A stretch of 64,000 nt of DNA, taken from Asterias amurensis. Its lineage: Eukaryota > Echinodermata > Asteroidea > Forcipulatida > Asteriidae. The stretch spans positions 4,146,931 to 4,210,930 of the forward strand of contig NC_092667.1 of the NCBI RefSeq assembly GCF_032118995.1, in the 5' to 3' direction. The notes below the pieces were generated by a model. The model searched no databases, was not told the DNA's origin, and saw only the letters and a list, made by a program, of their open reading frames with translations. Position numbers and translations under genes: made by a program. Of this stretch, positions 21,640-35,900 are shown piece after piece. Each line of letters opens with the position of its first letter. The stretch's first letter is position 1.

Positions 21640-24600
21640 AGGGAAAGTTTAAGCTCAATTGGTCATCGAAGTCACAAGAAAAAAGTAATTACAGATTTGT
21701 ATCTTGCGAGATCAAAACTAATATTAAATAGTAGCATTTTAAGCAAGCAGCTTTACCTCAACGAAGACAATTCGTTTTAAATGGGTCTCACAGTCGTCAA
21801 AAAACACAATTAGGCCTTTTAGGCAGTTTACAACAATTTTTTTTTTTGTTTTTTTGCTTTTATCATTAGTATTTCCTCGATTCAATTAAGATACTTATTT
21901 TTGTCATGGTAATTTTTATTTACTCAGGTGGAGAGAAAGGTGGTTTTTAGTGAGAATAGCGAGAACTACGCCCGATGATTTATCCACATCGCCAGTGTTT
22001 CTTCAAATATACTCAACGATTTTTGTTTAAGATGTTTTCAATCCTCGAGGTAGACTCCGGAGACAGGAGCCTAAGCAAAGGTTTGGAATGAGCCATAGGC
22101 CTACTATAGATTTAATTAAAGCAATGTTCAGAACTACAATCTGAAGGTAATAATGGCACCAAACTATTATTATGTCAATTGTTTGGTTACAATGAGTTGG
22201 AATGGAGTAAAAACCAAGATGACCACACCGTGATAAAGGTCTATACTCTATCTTCATTTGAATTATTCTTTGATGAATCTTTTGTAACTGGACAACTGAA
22301 ATAGCTGGCTCGTGATAAGATGGGTTCCTAATATCGAATGAGCGGTAAAATCCAAAGTAACAAAAACATCCGATTAATTTGCAAAAGATCTCAGCATGTA
22401 AATAACGTTTAAAAACATCAGCATATTTAGTCAAAATGTATGTTTAGATATAGAAATTGTTGCTCTAGTTTTGCCATAAAATAAGCTGTTATAGAGTTTG
22501 AGCATCAATTGATTTGTGTTTGCATAGTTGCTTTTAATTTGGATATAATTACATAGAGTTTGAGCATCAATTGATTTGTGTTTGCATAGTTGCTTTTAAT
22601 TTGGATATAATTACTTTTGGTAAGCTGCATTGCAGCTGTTGTTTAAGTGTTTTTAGAAACGATTCCTGTTAACAGAAAATTAGACGAAAATGCGTTTAAA
22701 TCTGAGAACCGTTTCTGCACAAAACGTTTCTCAGATTATACGGATTATTTGTCCCATATATAGGCATTACCGCTAAAGATTTGAAGAGATATCTCAAAAA
22801 TGTTTCTACCTCAAACTAAATATATACTGGTAAGTTTTATACCGGTTGGTGTTATTGTAAATATCTACCTTATAAAGCAATCAAACGGTTCCAGGACCCC
22901 AAGATAACCTTTGGTTAACAACCGACCACAAACACCACGACTCAATCCAATTATTAAGCGCAACTTTCAGATCAAGGAGGTATAATTTACAATGGGCAAG
23001 CTCGGGTTTACATAAGTGTCGATCACACCATTCCTCATTGGGTTCAAAGTGCGAGGAATGACAAAGTTAATAATTAAGAGCAATTCGTCTTTCTTCTTTA
23101 TAAGTAAAATATTCCTGATTTATAGGTAGCCATTTCGGTTCATGTTAAGTGCCTTGGGACTCTGTTTTCTCTGCAGTAATATTTCTTTAAACAAAGTTCA
23201 GCGAAAGTAAAATGTGTTTGGTCTCTCTATATATCTTTCTCTCTTTTGTACATTTCAGATATTCACCATAAATTTGAAAAACGAAATTTCATTTTTTTTT
23301 TATCAAGTAAAATTCCATTCAACTTGTCTCTCAAAACTGAATGTACAGCCACCATAATTGGAAATTTGATTCCAATATGACAATTGGTACATCATTATGT
23401 TCGAAGTTGTTTGTGGTTATTTTAATCTGAGAATAAAGTTTGTAGCAATCAATGTTATTTCAGCAATGTGTTTCTCTTACAATTTCATCTTCAATAATGT
23501 TATTAGTTCCATATGAAACATGATTCCAAAACATTCATAATGCAAGAGATGAGAGAATAAACCAGTCAACCGCTTCGAACTATTAAGGTGATCAAGCTAA
23601 ACATGTCAAGCTTGGAATTCAAACATAATGCAAAGAGCATGTTAGATGTGGAATTTAGAAATGAATCGAATTCTAAGTTTTATGTAAATCTGTGGTTTCA
23701 CGATTTTTGTTTATTTCCAATTCTGTTGCATTTACAGCCACTCTATACAAATTCTGTAACGTTCCTTTAAAAGCAATGTTCATTTTTATTAATATTAAAA
23801 AGACCAGGTTGCCAGGACTACCATCGATACATTTACAGCCACTCTATACCAATACACGAACTGTGGTCCATATGAGGACATTATTAACAGGTGTTGCTTC
23901 GAGCAAAATTGACGACAGCGACTGAACTGTGACTGGTTGATAATAATACCATTGGAATTGGTGTACGATAAACGAACATAATCCTCATTGCAATTACAAT
24001 TTCCTGAAAATGTAACCATAGCAACGCTGACGCTCTACGCCATGATACCCCACGTAGCAAGCGTACATACACATAACTTGTTGAGTGTATACACTCATGT
24101 ATAATTCGGTTCCCTGGCAGGAGCGGGGAATGCTATACCACATTAGCATTGGATATTATACCAACATTCGACTCTGAGTTTACCATTGCTTGCCAGTCAG
24201 AGGGTGGTCTGTCTGTTTGGTGATTGCGAAACATTTGAACCAGATTTTGTCTATTTTGATGGACATCCCAATGGAAGTCGACGACTAAAAGTGTTGTCAC
24301 AACCAGAACGATCAACAACAGGTAATATGGGGTTTTTTCTAGGCCTTTCTTGAGACATCAATTCCATGAGAATGCTTACTTAATCAATAATCAGGAACAA
24401 TGTAAACCTTGGGTTCAAGAAGGTGGTCAAGGTCAACGAAAGACCGTGCATGAAAGTCTCGTCGCAAAATCGTGTCTTAAAATGGGTCTGACAAACAATA
24501 CAAACACAGTGATTTTTATCTAGGGAGGTATATATCAGTCTGCTTTATAAAATTACAATGTAAAATCGTCATGTGCCCGAAAATGATGTACCTGTCAAAA

Positions 24601-25240
24601 AATGTATTTCAATGAAAATGAGTGTCTGTACAAATTTGTTCGTGATTTTCTGTCATTCGTTTATAATTTAGTCATTGTATGAAAATGAAAAACATTTTTT
24701 TTTTTTACTTTTTCTAGTAAAAACTTTTATACAATTGTAAAAGAGCGTTTCTGCTGTGGCAAAAAGTTGTACTTTCGGTGAGCCAGGGAAAAGGTCGCAA
24801 ATATCCCTAATGCCATGTAACCTTCTTTCGTAGACACGACGCTACGGTGCTGCCTTTTCGTAGACGAGGCAAACACCTTTCATCTGTGCTTGGAACGCAA
24901 ATCGCGCCAAGCTAAACAAAACATACCCTTAGTGACGTCACAAGGGAATTATTGGCAAGAGATTGGACCCAATTCTCTCGTTGTTGCATTTCATTCCCCT
25001 TGATAGAGAACTGTACTTTAAATGCATGCAAATCTATGAGAACAAGGTTGTCGTTACTGTTACCATAACCGAACGCGCGCGCACCACCTAGATACGGGGA
25101 AAATGTACGCTCACACAACACGCGGACATGAAGATCTCCAGCTAGCTCTACTCTTTTGAGACAGCTAGCTTGGAGATTGGAGTTCATAGTGCGCTGTATT
25201 GAGCTGTAGGTTTAATGTTACACGCACTGAAGACTTCAGG
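21640..25240. other. Non-coding interval
   Basis: AT-rich. It holds the 62-bp duplication at 22491-22614 and a twice-occurring TTTACAGCCACTCTATAC (23730 and 23830). Near 24933 and 25239 are TGACGTCAC and a good donor, CAG|GTGAGT, that could mark an unassigned 5' non-coding exon. Short exon-like fragments near 24150-24320 could not be confirmed. Confidence 0.4.
22491..22614. repeat. Perfect 62-bp tandem duplication
   Basis: Two identical 62-bp copies, 22491-22552 and 22553-22614, both starting ATAGAGTTTGAGCATCAATT. No differences are seen, so the duplication is recent or an assembly artefact. Confidence 0.95.
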
Positions 25241-25289
25241 TGAGTTTTCATCCCTTTTTGTCTCAGAACAACGCAAAATGTTTTAAATT

Positions 25290-25512
25290 GTGCATACTAT
25301 TGTATATTTTATACCTTTCCATTGTTTATTGTTAATTTCTTTAATTGCTTGTCATTTTTCGCTTGATTTTGAACTTATTTTTATATCTTGTTGTTTTTGC
25401 TGATTATCTAAATTTTTAATGTTTCTCTGTATTAGCGCCATGGAGCATTGTTTTCGATGGATATGGCGCTCTATAAATTTTTACTATTATTAATTATTAT
25501 TATTATTAAATT
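25290..25512 (+). mobile_element. Retroposon 3' end with GCGCC...GGCGC tail
   Basis: Ends in GCGCCATGGAGCATTG, then GATATGGCGCTCTATAAA and an ATT-repeat tail. The same tail recurs at about 27275-27345, 56070-56140 and, in part, 56455-56510. The 5' boundary is not defined. Confidence 0.6.
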
Positions 25513-26274
25513 GTGTGGTTTATTTAGAGTCCACAGTGGCGGTAAAAGCATACCAAAAGTACTCTCCTCGAGAGTTATTTTGCGTATCGAACTGTTCCAT
25601 TAAGTTTTGCGCAAATTTGTTGTAATTATTTTAATTATTTTGGTTAACCTCATGTTGGTGAAAGGGTTCTGAGCGGGGGGGGGGGGCTGTCACGCCCCTT
25701 CATGTTACGCCACTAGATTTTAAAGCCTATACAAGCCTATCTATCTATGTAACACGGCACTATAATAACCAACCTACAATTTCTGCGTTTAATAACGACA
25801 CGGGTAAGCCCAGTAGCCACTTAAGAAAGCTATTACAACTGGTGATCCACAGGAATGGGGGGGGGGGGAGGTGACTGTAATGAAATAACAAAGTTGCCAT
25901 AAACCATGATTTATTTAAAACCATTCTAAGTTATCGCTGGCATTGTCAAATGTTGGACTTGTAGGCAGAAGAGTTATTAGGTAGGAGTAAACCGAACTCG
26001 GCACCATTGCCCTGTGCCCTCTTGCAACCCACGCCCCCCCCCCCATATGAGATTGACAACAATGCATGGGGTTCGATATATTAAAGTATGGCCTCCGCTT
26101 GACCCCCGCCCCACCTACAATATAAGAAAATAATAATGCACGGCTTCGCCACGGGGAGTTGGGGAACCGTAAACTTAAAGAGGACTTCATACTGCTTTTA
26201 CTTGTGGTCTGGGCCGGCCCAACATAGACTGTACGCCCAAAAAAAATGGCATTAAGTTTGCATTGTTGTGGCCG

Positions 26275-27118
26275 GTGTCAGATGCAATTGTGTCCGCCAT
26301 GCAATACTGTCCGCTCCGGACACTTTTGCATATGCAATCGTGTCCGGGGCTATGCAAAAACCGTCCGGCTGACATGTACATGACTGTGTACATGTATGTG
26401 CGTGCGTAAGCGAGCGTGCATGCACTGGACCAACGTATATGCAGCACGAATATTCGCGTATTTAACGATTGCAGCGAATACCCAACGGCCGAACTTTTCA
26501 CATGTTATTCATGACATGCACTTATTTATAGCTTTAAAAAAATGGCGAACGTGTTCCGTCGACCAAGGGCGTTTAATTTACTGCAGGGACGGCTTTGCAC
26601 GGGGCAGACACAACTGCATGTGCAGATGTGTCCGGGCGGACACAATTGCATTATGCAGCGGACATTATTTAATACGCAGTAATAATAATTTGGGGGCTAA
26701 TCGTCCTTACTCGCAGCTAGAGCTAAATTGCGAAGGGCGCATTCAGCTGCCAGCCACATCAACCCATTATGACCACGGAGCACAGCCAAGATCGAAAGTG
26801 TTTGATTTTTTGTCCTCTGGATAGTCCTCTGGATAGTATTGCATAGAGGACATAATTGCATGCGACACGGTGTCCAACTGCATATGCAATAATGTCCTCC
26901 TGATAGTCGACCAAGGGCGTTTAATTTACTGCAAGGTCGGTTTTGAACGGGGCGGACACAACTGCATATGAAAATGTGTCCGGGCGGACACAATTGCATT
27001 ATGCAGCAGCGTCCGGGCGGACACGATTGCATATGCAAAACCATCCGGCGGGCATTATTGCATATGCAATAATGTCCTCCGGATAGTATTGCAAAGGGGA
27101 CATAATTGCATGCGACAC
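26275..27118. mobile_element. Palindrome-rich DNA element family D, copy 1
   Basis: The ends GTGTCAGATGCAATTGTGTCC and (inverted) GTGTCGCATGCAATTATGTCC are matching terminal repeats. The interior is packed with alternating GGACA/TGTCC and TTGCATATGCAA-like palindromes. The right half is duplicated: GTCGACCAAGGGCGTTTAAT occurs near 26557 and 26908, and an extra copy of the right terminus lies near 26850-26868. No transposase is visible. Confidence 0.75.
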
Positions 27119-27274
27119 CGTGTTTGACTCAATATTTGGCGTAGAGGGGGTAAGCTCAAGCTTTGTAATATAATTACTTGTGATTTTTTGCTTGTAATTT
27201 TTGCTGATTTAACAAAAAATGGGTGTTCCTTGCTGTTAATGTGCGTATCTGTAGGTTTTGTTTTCAATGTTTTT

Positions 27275-27345
27275 ATGTAAGCGCCATGGGGCATTGTAAT
27301 TTCGATGGGTATGGCGCTATATATGTGAACTATTATTATTTCTTA
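27275..27345 (+). mobile_element. Retroposon 3' tail, second copy
   Basis: GCGCCATGGGGCATTG, then GGGTATGGCGCTATATATG and a short ATT tail, matching the 25290-25512 copy. The upstream body is too diverged to delimit. Confidence 0.6.
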
Positions 27346-29108
27346 TAAACAGCGAAGCTGACCTAAATGTTACCGAAAGTGGTGGGTTGTTATTCTTTTT
27401 TGTAAGGGTTGTTAAACAGACCCTCTGGCTTGGTAGTGCTTGGTTCTGAAGTTAAAACAGTAAAATTAGCATTCCGTTGTATTAGCTCTCGTGGTTGCTT
27501 TAAATACACAATTAATAAATAATTATAGAAATATATAATGTCGTTTCCATGTCAACTTGGCTCACGCCCCATCGATTTCCTTCACGTATTATGTTTTACC
27601 GAATGTTCACACAGCCATAGATATACAAGAGGCACATTTTTGGTCTGATGATTTAGGAAACAACTGCGTATAAAATGTGTATCGTTCTGTTTGCTTATAA
27701 CATGCATTAATGCTTCCATTAATTTCCAAAAGGCATCATTCTAGAGAAATAACAGCCATAAAGCACCGCTGGTATTGAATGAAATTACAAACAAATTTGT
27801 ATTAACAAATTGGCCTACCTTTCTATCACTGAGCCAACACTGCAGAAACAGTCTGTGAATTTTTGTGAAAATAACCTTCGAAAATTATGAAGATGGTTTT
27901 GGTTTGGTTTACTGATTTCTCGATTCCAAAATGCATGACAATTTAGCAACAACAATAAGCAAAACTAAGCATGAGACCATTTGCAATATAACATAGATAA
28001 TGTCTGGTGATTTTTATCTGGTATCACTTTATGTTTTTGCTTAAACACTCTCAACATTAAGGCCAAAGTCACTCTCTTCCAAAACAGACGCTTTTCAGAA
28101 AAATAATTTAGATCTAAAAGTAAGAGTTTCAGTAAATTTCACTCGTTTGATTTCTCCTAATAAGTATGATTAATAATCACTATTATTAATAAGAATCTAG
28201 CAGGTGTTTTTATTGTCCACAGACACTATGTAACAAAACATCAGCAGGCTGAACCAATCAGTCGATAAATGCAAAACAAGTACAATGTGTTATATCAGAC
28301 AAAAACATTTTGCAAAACCGGCAACAAGCTTCCAAAGTGGCTACAAGTAGGATGGTGATCTATAGTAATTATTATAGTATAGATGTTAGATAGGGGCCTA
28401 CTATGGACAGACCAATATTTCCGAAATTCATGCTCATTGATGGCATCAAATTGGCAGAACGTTGTGGCTATAGCAGGGCGTAGTGACACAGTCTGAGACA
28501 CGGTGGGGGAACCTCTACCTCTTGGGCTAAATAGACATAGCGACATTTTCTGATTAAGGGTGTAGGCACTCCAACCTCTACCTATTTGGCTAAAGATACA
28601 TAATGACATTTTCCAAGGCAGGGTGGGGACGCTCCTGTCTGGTTGGTTAAAGTGACGTGGTGCTCTTTACAGTCTGGTTGTGTTTTTTAACCTCGTTGAT
28701 GAGAACTGCAGCAAACGATGCGTGTTCAAATTGCCCTTATCATCAATAGCATTGTTGACAATTTCTGAGCGTACTTATGTATTTTCATTTGTCATTAGGT
28801 CCAGCACAATAATGTCACGTGCCTAGAGACAAGAAACCATTATGGGATGTTGCAGTGGTGACAACCGGGTGAAACCATTCAAGGTAAAGGTGGAGAATAG
28901 TTTGATCACTGAAATTATGTTGACGTCACTAAGAGAATGATTTAAGGTGCCCAACTAATTATGCACAAAACAACATAAGTTACTTAACATCCCTGAAAGG
29001 AAGACGCCCAATATTAGTTTCACACCTTTCTTAATATGACGTCACTGGCGGTGTTTTCGTATTGAGAATAAAGGGGTCTTCCAGAGTTTTGGCCATAAGA
29101 AGTTTTTT
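27346..29108. other. Non-coding interval
   Basis: AT-rich, no supported exon. Near 28505-28620 a phrase CCTCTACCTCTTGGGCTAAA, ending in GACATTTTC, is repeated in diverged form about 60 bp on, a small degenerate tandem repeat. Confidence 0.4.
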
Positions 29109-29485
29109 TTAAAGCCATTGGACACTTTTTTGGTACATATTTTTTTTTTTTAAGTTTACAGATTTACAAATAACTTACAGGGTTTACAGAAGGTACTGGT
29201 GAAAGACTTCTCTTGAAATCTTATTCCATGAAATGCTATACTTTTTGAAAAAACATTAAAACAATATCGATTCTCGATATCGAGAACTAGTGATTTATTT
29301 TAAACACATGTCATGACACGGCGAAACGCGCGAAAACAATAAGGGTGGGTTTTCTCGTTATTTTCTCCCGACTCCGATGACCGATTGAGCCTAAATTTTC
29401 ACAGATTTGTTATTTTTTAAAGTTGTGACACACGAAGTGTGGGCCTTTGACATTACTGTTTACCGAAAGTGTCCACTGGCCTTAA
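29109..29485. mobile_element. MITE family B, copy 1
   Basis: About 377 bp. The left end TTAAAGCCATTGGACACTTT matches the inverted right end TTAAGGCCAGTGGACACTTT, with TTAA at both borders. Shares long stretches (GTGAAAGACTTCTCTTGAAA; CATGTCATGACACGGCGAAA) with the copy at 47907-48276. No coding capacity. Confidence 0.85.
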
Positions 29486-29697
29486 GATGAAATTTGTATT
29501 TTTTTGTGGGTTTTTTTGACACAAACTTTGTAGTAGTCGGCAGCAGCAAAAGCTTTGTGACGCAATAATTGCAAAAATAGACCTCTCGCATTGGCTGAGA
29601 TCAAACAATGAAAACGTGCACGCTTGTACGCTCCGCGCACTACTCTCAGCCAATGATAGGCCTTCATTTACCTCAGTGGGGCGTTGGTTTGGTCTTG

Positions 29698-29717
29698 TTA
29701 CGTCACTTCTGACGTCA
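29698..29717 (+). promoter_or_regulatory. Paired CRE-like sites upstream of the choline transporter gene
   Basis: TTACGTCA and TGACGTCA lie about 10 bp apart, some 280 bp before the ATG. Inverted CCAAT motifs (ATTGGCTGAG and CTCAGCCAAT) occur at about 29591 and 29645. This is a plausible TATA-less promoter; the start site is not shown by the sequence. Confidence 0.4.
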
Positions 29718-29995
29718 CAATTTAAAATACGCTCACAACTACGTACGTTTGTTTGACTGTTTCCAAAACGTGGGGCGTGTGTTCTATTTTCAACGCACGC
29801 GAGTGCCAAAAATCGGCAACAAACATCACACATCGTGTAGGCTACTGGCTACATTCCACATTCGAGTGGCAGGCACCTCATCAAAAGATAGTTGCAAATT
29901 GGGAAGGGCCCCCTAGCGGCCGTCGTGTAATCTCTTATTTCCAGTTTACCGGTCCTTCTCAGGAGGGCCGTGTACAGGGAAGTTAAAATACCGCC

Positions 29996-32900
29996 ATGGC
30001 GATATCTATTGATGAACGCAACGGAGAAAGGCCAGCTGAGGTCAGTCGGACTATTTAACGGACTTTCAACAGTTTGTGTAATCGTTAAAATTATAGTTTT
30101 TCTGTAGATATTGTTCTATGATATTCCATCACGTACATATAGCTTTTTGTTTCTTTGACACGTTTTCACGTCATTACTGTTTTCTACCCATATAACTCTC
30201 TAACCAGACTGATGACGTTGACGTTGAAGATGGTTTTGATGGACCCCTTGCCGACCGTAGCTGTCGTGACGTCATTTGTCTCATTATCTTCCTCCTGTTC
30301 TGGGTTGGAATGGTGAGTATAGGAGGCTTGCTCACATAGCCTCATATGTGCAGTACCCCCTTTTGCCCACCCATCCTCAGATAATTAGTATCTATAAAAT
30401 CCACATATTTTGTATGTCTTATTTCGAGAAGTGTGATATGAATCAATATTGAATTGAATTGAAACACCTCTTTTTGACCACTATTATGGGTGAATTGAAA
30501 CACCTCTTTTTGACCACTATTAGGGTTATGTAGCTGTGGTGTCAATCCGCGATGGCCAACCAGAACGGCTTATCTTTGGTGCCGATAGCTTCGGGAACGT
30601 TTGTGGCCGACAAAACCAGCACATTGACGGGGTTCGGCTCTCCGGGACAGACCTTACTGACAAACCGTAAGAATGTTATCCTCATTAACAACACGAACGT
30701 GCACGGAAGTATACCGACTCTTCTTTTTTTTAGGTAGACGTTCTTGTGATGTACATAGATGGTACAAAATTTTGTCCGTCCTGAAAACATGACGTCACAC
30801 GAGTATTTGCACAAAAATGAAAGTCCTCTAGCAAAGAATGTGCTAAGCCCCTACCTACTGCGCAGCCGCAACCAGCAACAGTCGCAGCAACCCTTTTGGT
30901 GCTTAACCGAGATATATATCAGAATGCCATCAAATAAATTGCAGCAAAGGAAGTTTGTATTATTGGTGCTAAATATGGAGTCCTAGACCAAATGTTATGT
31001 GAAGTTTTGTGTGAGTCGGTTTTAAAATTAAAAGCATGTGTACCTTACCCCTCAGCTTCGTGTTCATGTTCAACTCGGATGCCATCAAAAATCCACTCAA
31101 ACCGGGGAAAACAATTTGCGTCTCAGCATGCCCTGAAACTACGCTCCTCTTCATGAGTGACGTCATCGAACTAGCAAGGAATCGCTCCATCTTCCTGTGT
31201 GAATACAACGTCACAATAGATGATTATGATACGGCAGAGCAAGGAGATAATGCACCATGCCCAAATACACCTGTTCTTGCCAGGTAATACAATGGACTTA
31301 AAACCTTGTCATTTTATATATTTTTTAATTACCCTTACTTCTAAGTGTCAGTTTTAAGAAAATCTTAAGATTCAGTTTGAAGTATGAACCATGTGATCGA
31401 AACAAGTAAAATGAACTCTCGTCTTCTTCGTACTTGTTCATTTTGCCATTGATACAAGAAAACAAGAAAAGGCAGTCAAAAAAAGATAAATATGTTGTGA
31501 TGCAAAGAAATTTCAAGTTGAAAGCGCCCTCATGCGGTCAAAAGTACGAGCAACATTGAACAAAGGTTAAATTTCTGTGTTCTAAAGAAACTACACAACA
31601 ATGCAAAGATGAAAGATGCACAGGATGATTTTGAAGTACCAGACTATCAATACTCTTATCCAACGATGTATGCAGCATGTGAAATACAAGGGGGTTATTG
31701 TGGGTGTTTATCTTTCAATCATCCGCTATAAAGGTATATTATTTTGATGATTTGTCCACAGTGTCCCAATCTTGAATCGCTGCATTCCATCTGCAGCTAT
31801 AAGCATTGCATCCTCCATGATTGATACAGACTGGCTAAAGGTAAGTCACTTCGATTAACATTTAGTTTGATTACATGTCGTAGATATTTTGAAAACTCAG
31901 CCCTTCCCTTGGCCTTGGTGCCCTTTAAAAGTTTCCCATTGACTTTCAGATTTTCCAATGGAAGTGCCCTTTTCAAAATGCGCTCTCTCCATAGTGCGCC
32001 CTCTATAGTTCTTATACATAATAACGCAATAGCTCTCCCAAAGATGAAATTCCTGGCCTGATAAACCACTCCACTATTAAATTGTCATTAATTACGGTTT
32101 AGATTCATTCCTTTTTGTTTTGATTATTGTTAGGACAATATCCTTCCCGCGGTAACCCCCTCTTGTAATATAAAGTGGGCCACATCGAATGCATTATGAA
32201 ATTAACAACAGATGTTCTCATAAACTACTGAATGCATGAAAATAAAAGAATATCAAAATTTGAATTATAACTTCTATCAGACAATTATAAACTTTCCTTA
32301 ACTTTTTGCCACCAGAGAGCGGCCACTGACGTTGAGAACTCTTGGCGTGAGATACTCTACCTTTGTGCAATTTCTTTCGGTAAAAATGAAAATGTAGAGG
32401 ACTTTACTCCTATTTAGTGATCTAGTAACCTTTTATTTAAGTTTTTCTTAAAATAACTGCATTTCTAGAGCAAATGCAACAAGTGTTCTTTAGTATCGCT
32501 TTTGTTTTCAATAATGCAATAACTTTTAGCAATTGTATTCTGATAAAACATCGGGGCAACCAAAGGTGGGAAGCTAGCCATTTCAATGACTGACGAAAGA
32601 TATACATTGGAAATAAGTATCACTGAAGAAACTTTGTATAATATTGGTCAAAAGAGTTCCAAACATTGGTTTAAAGAAAACTTTAATTGATGTAATATTG
32701 GTTTCCTGTTTGATGAGCATTTTAATGATAAAAATTATTTTAAATTGTACGAATTGTATGTTTATTGCAACCACGGTGTGAATGAGTTAATCTTATAAAA
32801 AAATAAAGAAATACTACTTCTTGAACACCTTTGTTTCTTGTTTACTTGACAAAACAGGTCTATCCTTGGTGGTGCTAGTCCTGCTACGATTCTTTGCCGG

Positions 32901-35900
32901 GGTTCTTATATGGACGGTAGTATGTGGTTTCATAGTAGGAAGTCTTGGGGGATCAGGATATCTGTGGTACCTATGGTGGCTTGAGAACGCTATACTACAG
33001 ACATATCTGCCATCGGATCGTAAGTTTGAAATATTGGAGGTTGGAGTCAGTGCTGGTTGTATTGTTCCTGTATAATAAAATAGCAAAATACTGACTGTAA
33101 CAATACGGCACCAGACTAGTTTCACCAACATCCTATTTTGGTTAATTGACTCAACGTGCAGTGCCCAATTTCATAAATCTTTAAAAATAAGCAGAAAATA
33201 CTGCTTGACAATTTCTTTGGTCATAAAAAATTGAGTGGGACACCAGTTACCAGCAATGAAAACTTAATGTATAAACTTGTTGTTGTTTTTCTTATCTTTC
33301 AAAGCTACTAAAGATGAACAAGAACATACAGTGAAAACCATGCTGATTTATGCGGGGGTAGCTAGTGGAGTGACGGTAAGGGTTACTGGATTTGTGTATG
33401 TAGTTTACTGTAGTGTTGTCTGTAGTTCACAACAGTTTTATCCAGTGAATTCGAACAATTCAAGGCCCATCGTAAAAAAGCCGTTTAGAAGAAAATACTG
33501 CTTGACAAATTTCTTTGCAAAGCAAAAATTGAATAGGTGTCGCATGCAACTATGTCCTCTATGAAATACTATCCGGAGGACGTTATTGCATATACATAAC
33601 TGTCCGCCGGACGGTTTTGCATATGCAATCTTGTCCGCCCGGACGCTGCTACATAATGCAATTGTGTCCGCCCGGACACATTTGCATATGCAGTTGTGTC
33701 CGCCCCGTGCAAAACCGACCTTGCAGTAAATTTAACGCCATTGGTCGACGGTATATAAAAGCTGTAAGTGCATGTCATGAATTACGTGTGAAATGTTCGG
33801 CCGTTGGGTATTCGCTGCCATCGTTAAATACGCGAATATTCATGCTGCATGTCTGTAGGTTCAGTGCATACACGCTCGCTTACGTGCGCAGCACGTACAT
33901 GTACGGTTTTTGCATAGCCCCGGACACGATTGCATATGCAAAATTTTCCGGAGCGGACAGTATTGCATGGCGGACACAGTTGCATCTGACATGGGCACCA
34001 ATGCAGTCACAACTAAATAAACCTTAATTTGGGCTGGCTACCTGTTTCTGTCAAGCAAATCTTTTCTATGCTTAGCAATTTTTGTGCTTACACAGCCTTG
34101 ATGAATCGGCCCTGGGCCCAATTTCATAGAGCTGCTTAAGCAAAATTTGTTGCTTAAGCAAAAATTTTTGCTTAAGCAAAAATTTCATTGCTTAGTAAAG
34201 TCAGATTACCGGCCAAGACTCCACTCAATTGTAATGCTAAGTAAACAACAGCTTAATACTAGTCATAAGCAATGTATATGGCAGGAAATTTTTGCCAGTA
34301 ACATGTGTAAAATAAGCGAGCTATTTTCGTGCTTAAGCAAATTTTTTGCTTAAGCAGCTTCATGAAATTGGCCCCTGGTCTCAAACCCACCAGCGTAACC
34401 TTTATCTATAAGTTTAAATCATTTGTAATGACTGGATTGAATTTCCAGGTCATTCTTCTCTTGGTTCTCCTCGTCATGCGCAAACGGATTGCCCTAGTGG
34501 TGGCGCTATTCAAGGAGGCAGGCAGGGCGGTAGCATCTATGCCATTCCTTCTCCTTCAACCAGTATGGGTAAGTCACTACATTATGGGTGGCGGGGTTTT
34601 TTTCCAGGACGAACGTGGGTAATTATCTGCACACGTTCGTCCTGGAAAAAAAACGCCACACGACGGGGTCGACCCAGGGAAGCTAAACGAACGCACCCTA
34701 TGTTTGTTATCTTTTAGAGACACGGGACACCTTAGGTAATTGTCAAAGGCCAGTCGTCTCACTTAATATATCTCACATAATTAACAAAATAACAAAATGT
34801 GAAAGTTTGAACTCAATAATGATCGTCGAAGTCGCGATATAATAATGGAAGAAAAACACCCTTGTATCACAAAGTCGTGTGCTTTCAGATGCTTGATTTC
34901 GGTACATCAATACCTAATTCTTAGGTCTCGAAATCAAATTCAAATATTTTCGTGGACAAATTTCGTTCTCGAAAGCTACGTTACTTCAGAGAGAGCAGTT
35001 TTGAACTATGTTTTATACTATCAACAGCTCTCCATTGATTGTAACCAAGTAAGTTTTTATGCTAAACATTAGTTTGAGTAAGGCGAAACAATAAAAAAAA
35101 TGTGAAATTATTATATTGCATATTATTTTGATTTAGTTGTTATTTATTTTTGTTTACACTTGTAAACATACACCACGATTGTTCATGACAAAACAGATCA
35201 ATCATGACAAAACAAGTCTCAAAGTAAGCCTAAACAAAATTATGCGTTCAAAGTTTTTGTTGGAAAATGCGAAGAGCAAAAATTGTCCAGCATTTTGTTG
35301 TAATTTTCATGACAATATTAAAAACTTGTTTTTCTCTTATTTATACAGACCCTCCTAGCCCTAGCTGTTTTGATTGCCTATTGGGGCTTCGTATACCTGT
35401 ATCTCGTCACTGCCGGTCATCCTGAACTCGACAAAGAAACTGGATACGCTACTTACAAGTCGGATCAACTTGCCCCGGTGAACTTTTAACTGAATTCTGT
35501 TTTCAGATTCTTTTGACTGTTGATTTCTTGTAAAAATCGGTTCGTTGGTCATTTTGATTGGGTAAATACAGAAGTTGTCATTGAAAGACAAAAAATAACA
35601 TCAAAATGAAGGGTAAACATTAATTAGTATAAACCTTCGTATGACATTATTCCAACTGCCAACGAATTGTTTGAACACTATTAAATAAATAAAAGAAGGT
35701 TTTAGTGTTTAATACAACGCAAAACTGAAAAGTTGTTCACAGGGAAACTGGATTCTAACACAGTTGCGCTGAATGGATTTGAACGCAAAGAGCAACAGTG
35801 GGTGCGTTCGATTAGCTTCCCCGGGTCGACCCCGGTGTGTGGCGTTTTCTTTTTCCAGGACGAACGTGTGCAGAGAATTACCCACGTTCGTCCTGGAAAA

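Noticed and set aside
22027-22434. Minus-strand ORF of 135 codons
   Set aside because: AT-rich, no recognisable domain, no splice context. Probably chance.
24140-24320. Possible Ig- or CUB-like exon pieces (TIACQSEGGLSVW; FVYFDGHPNGS)
   Set aside because: The two attractive stretches are in different frames, with no convincing splice sites linking them.
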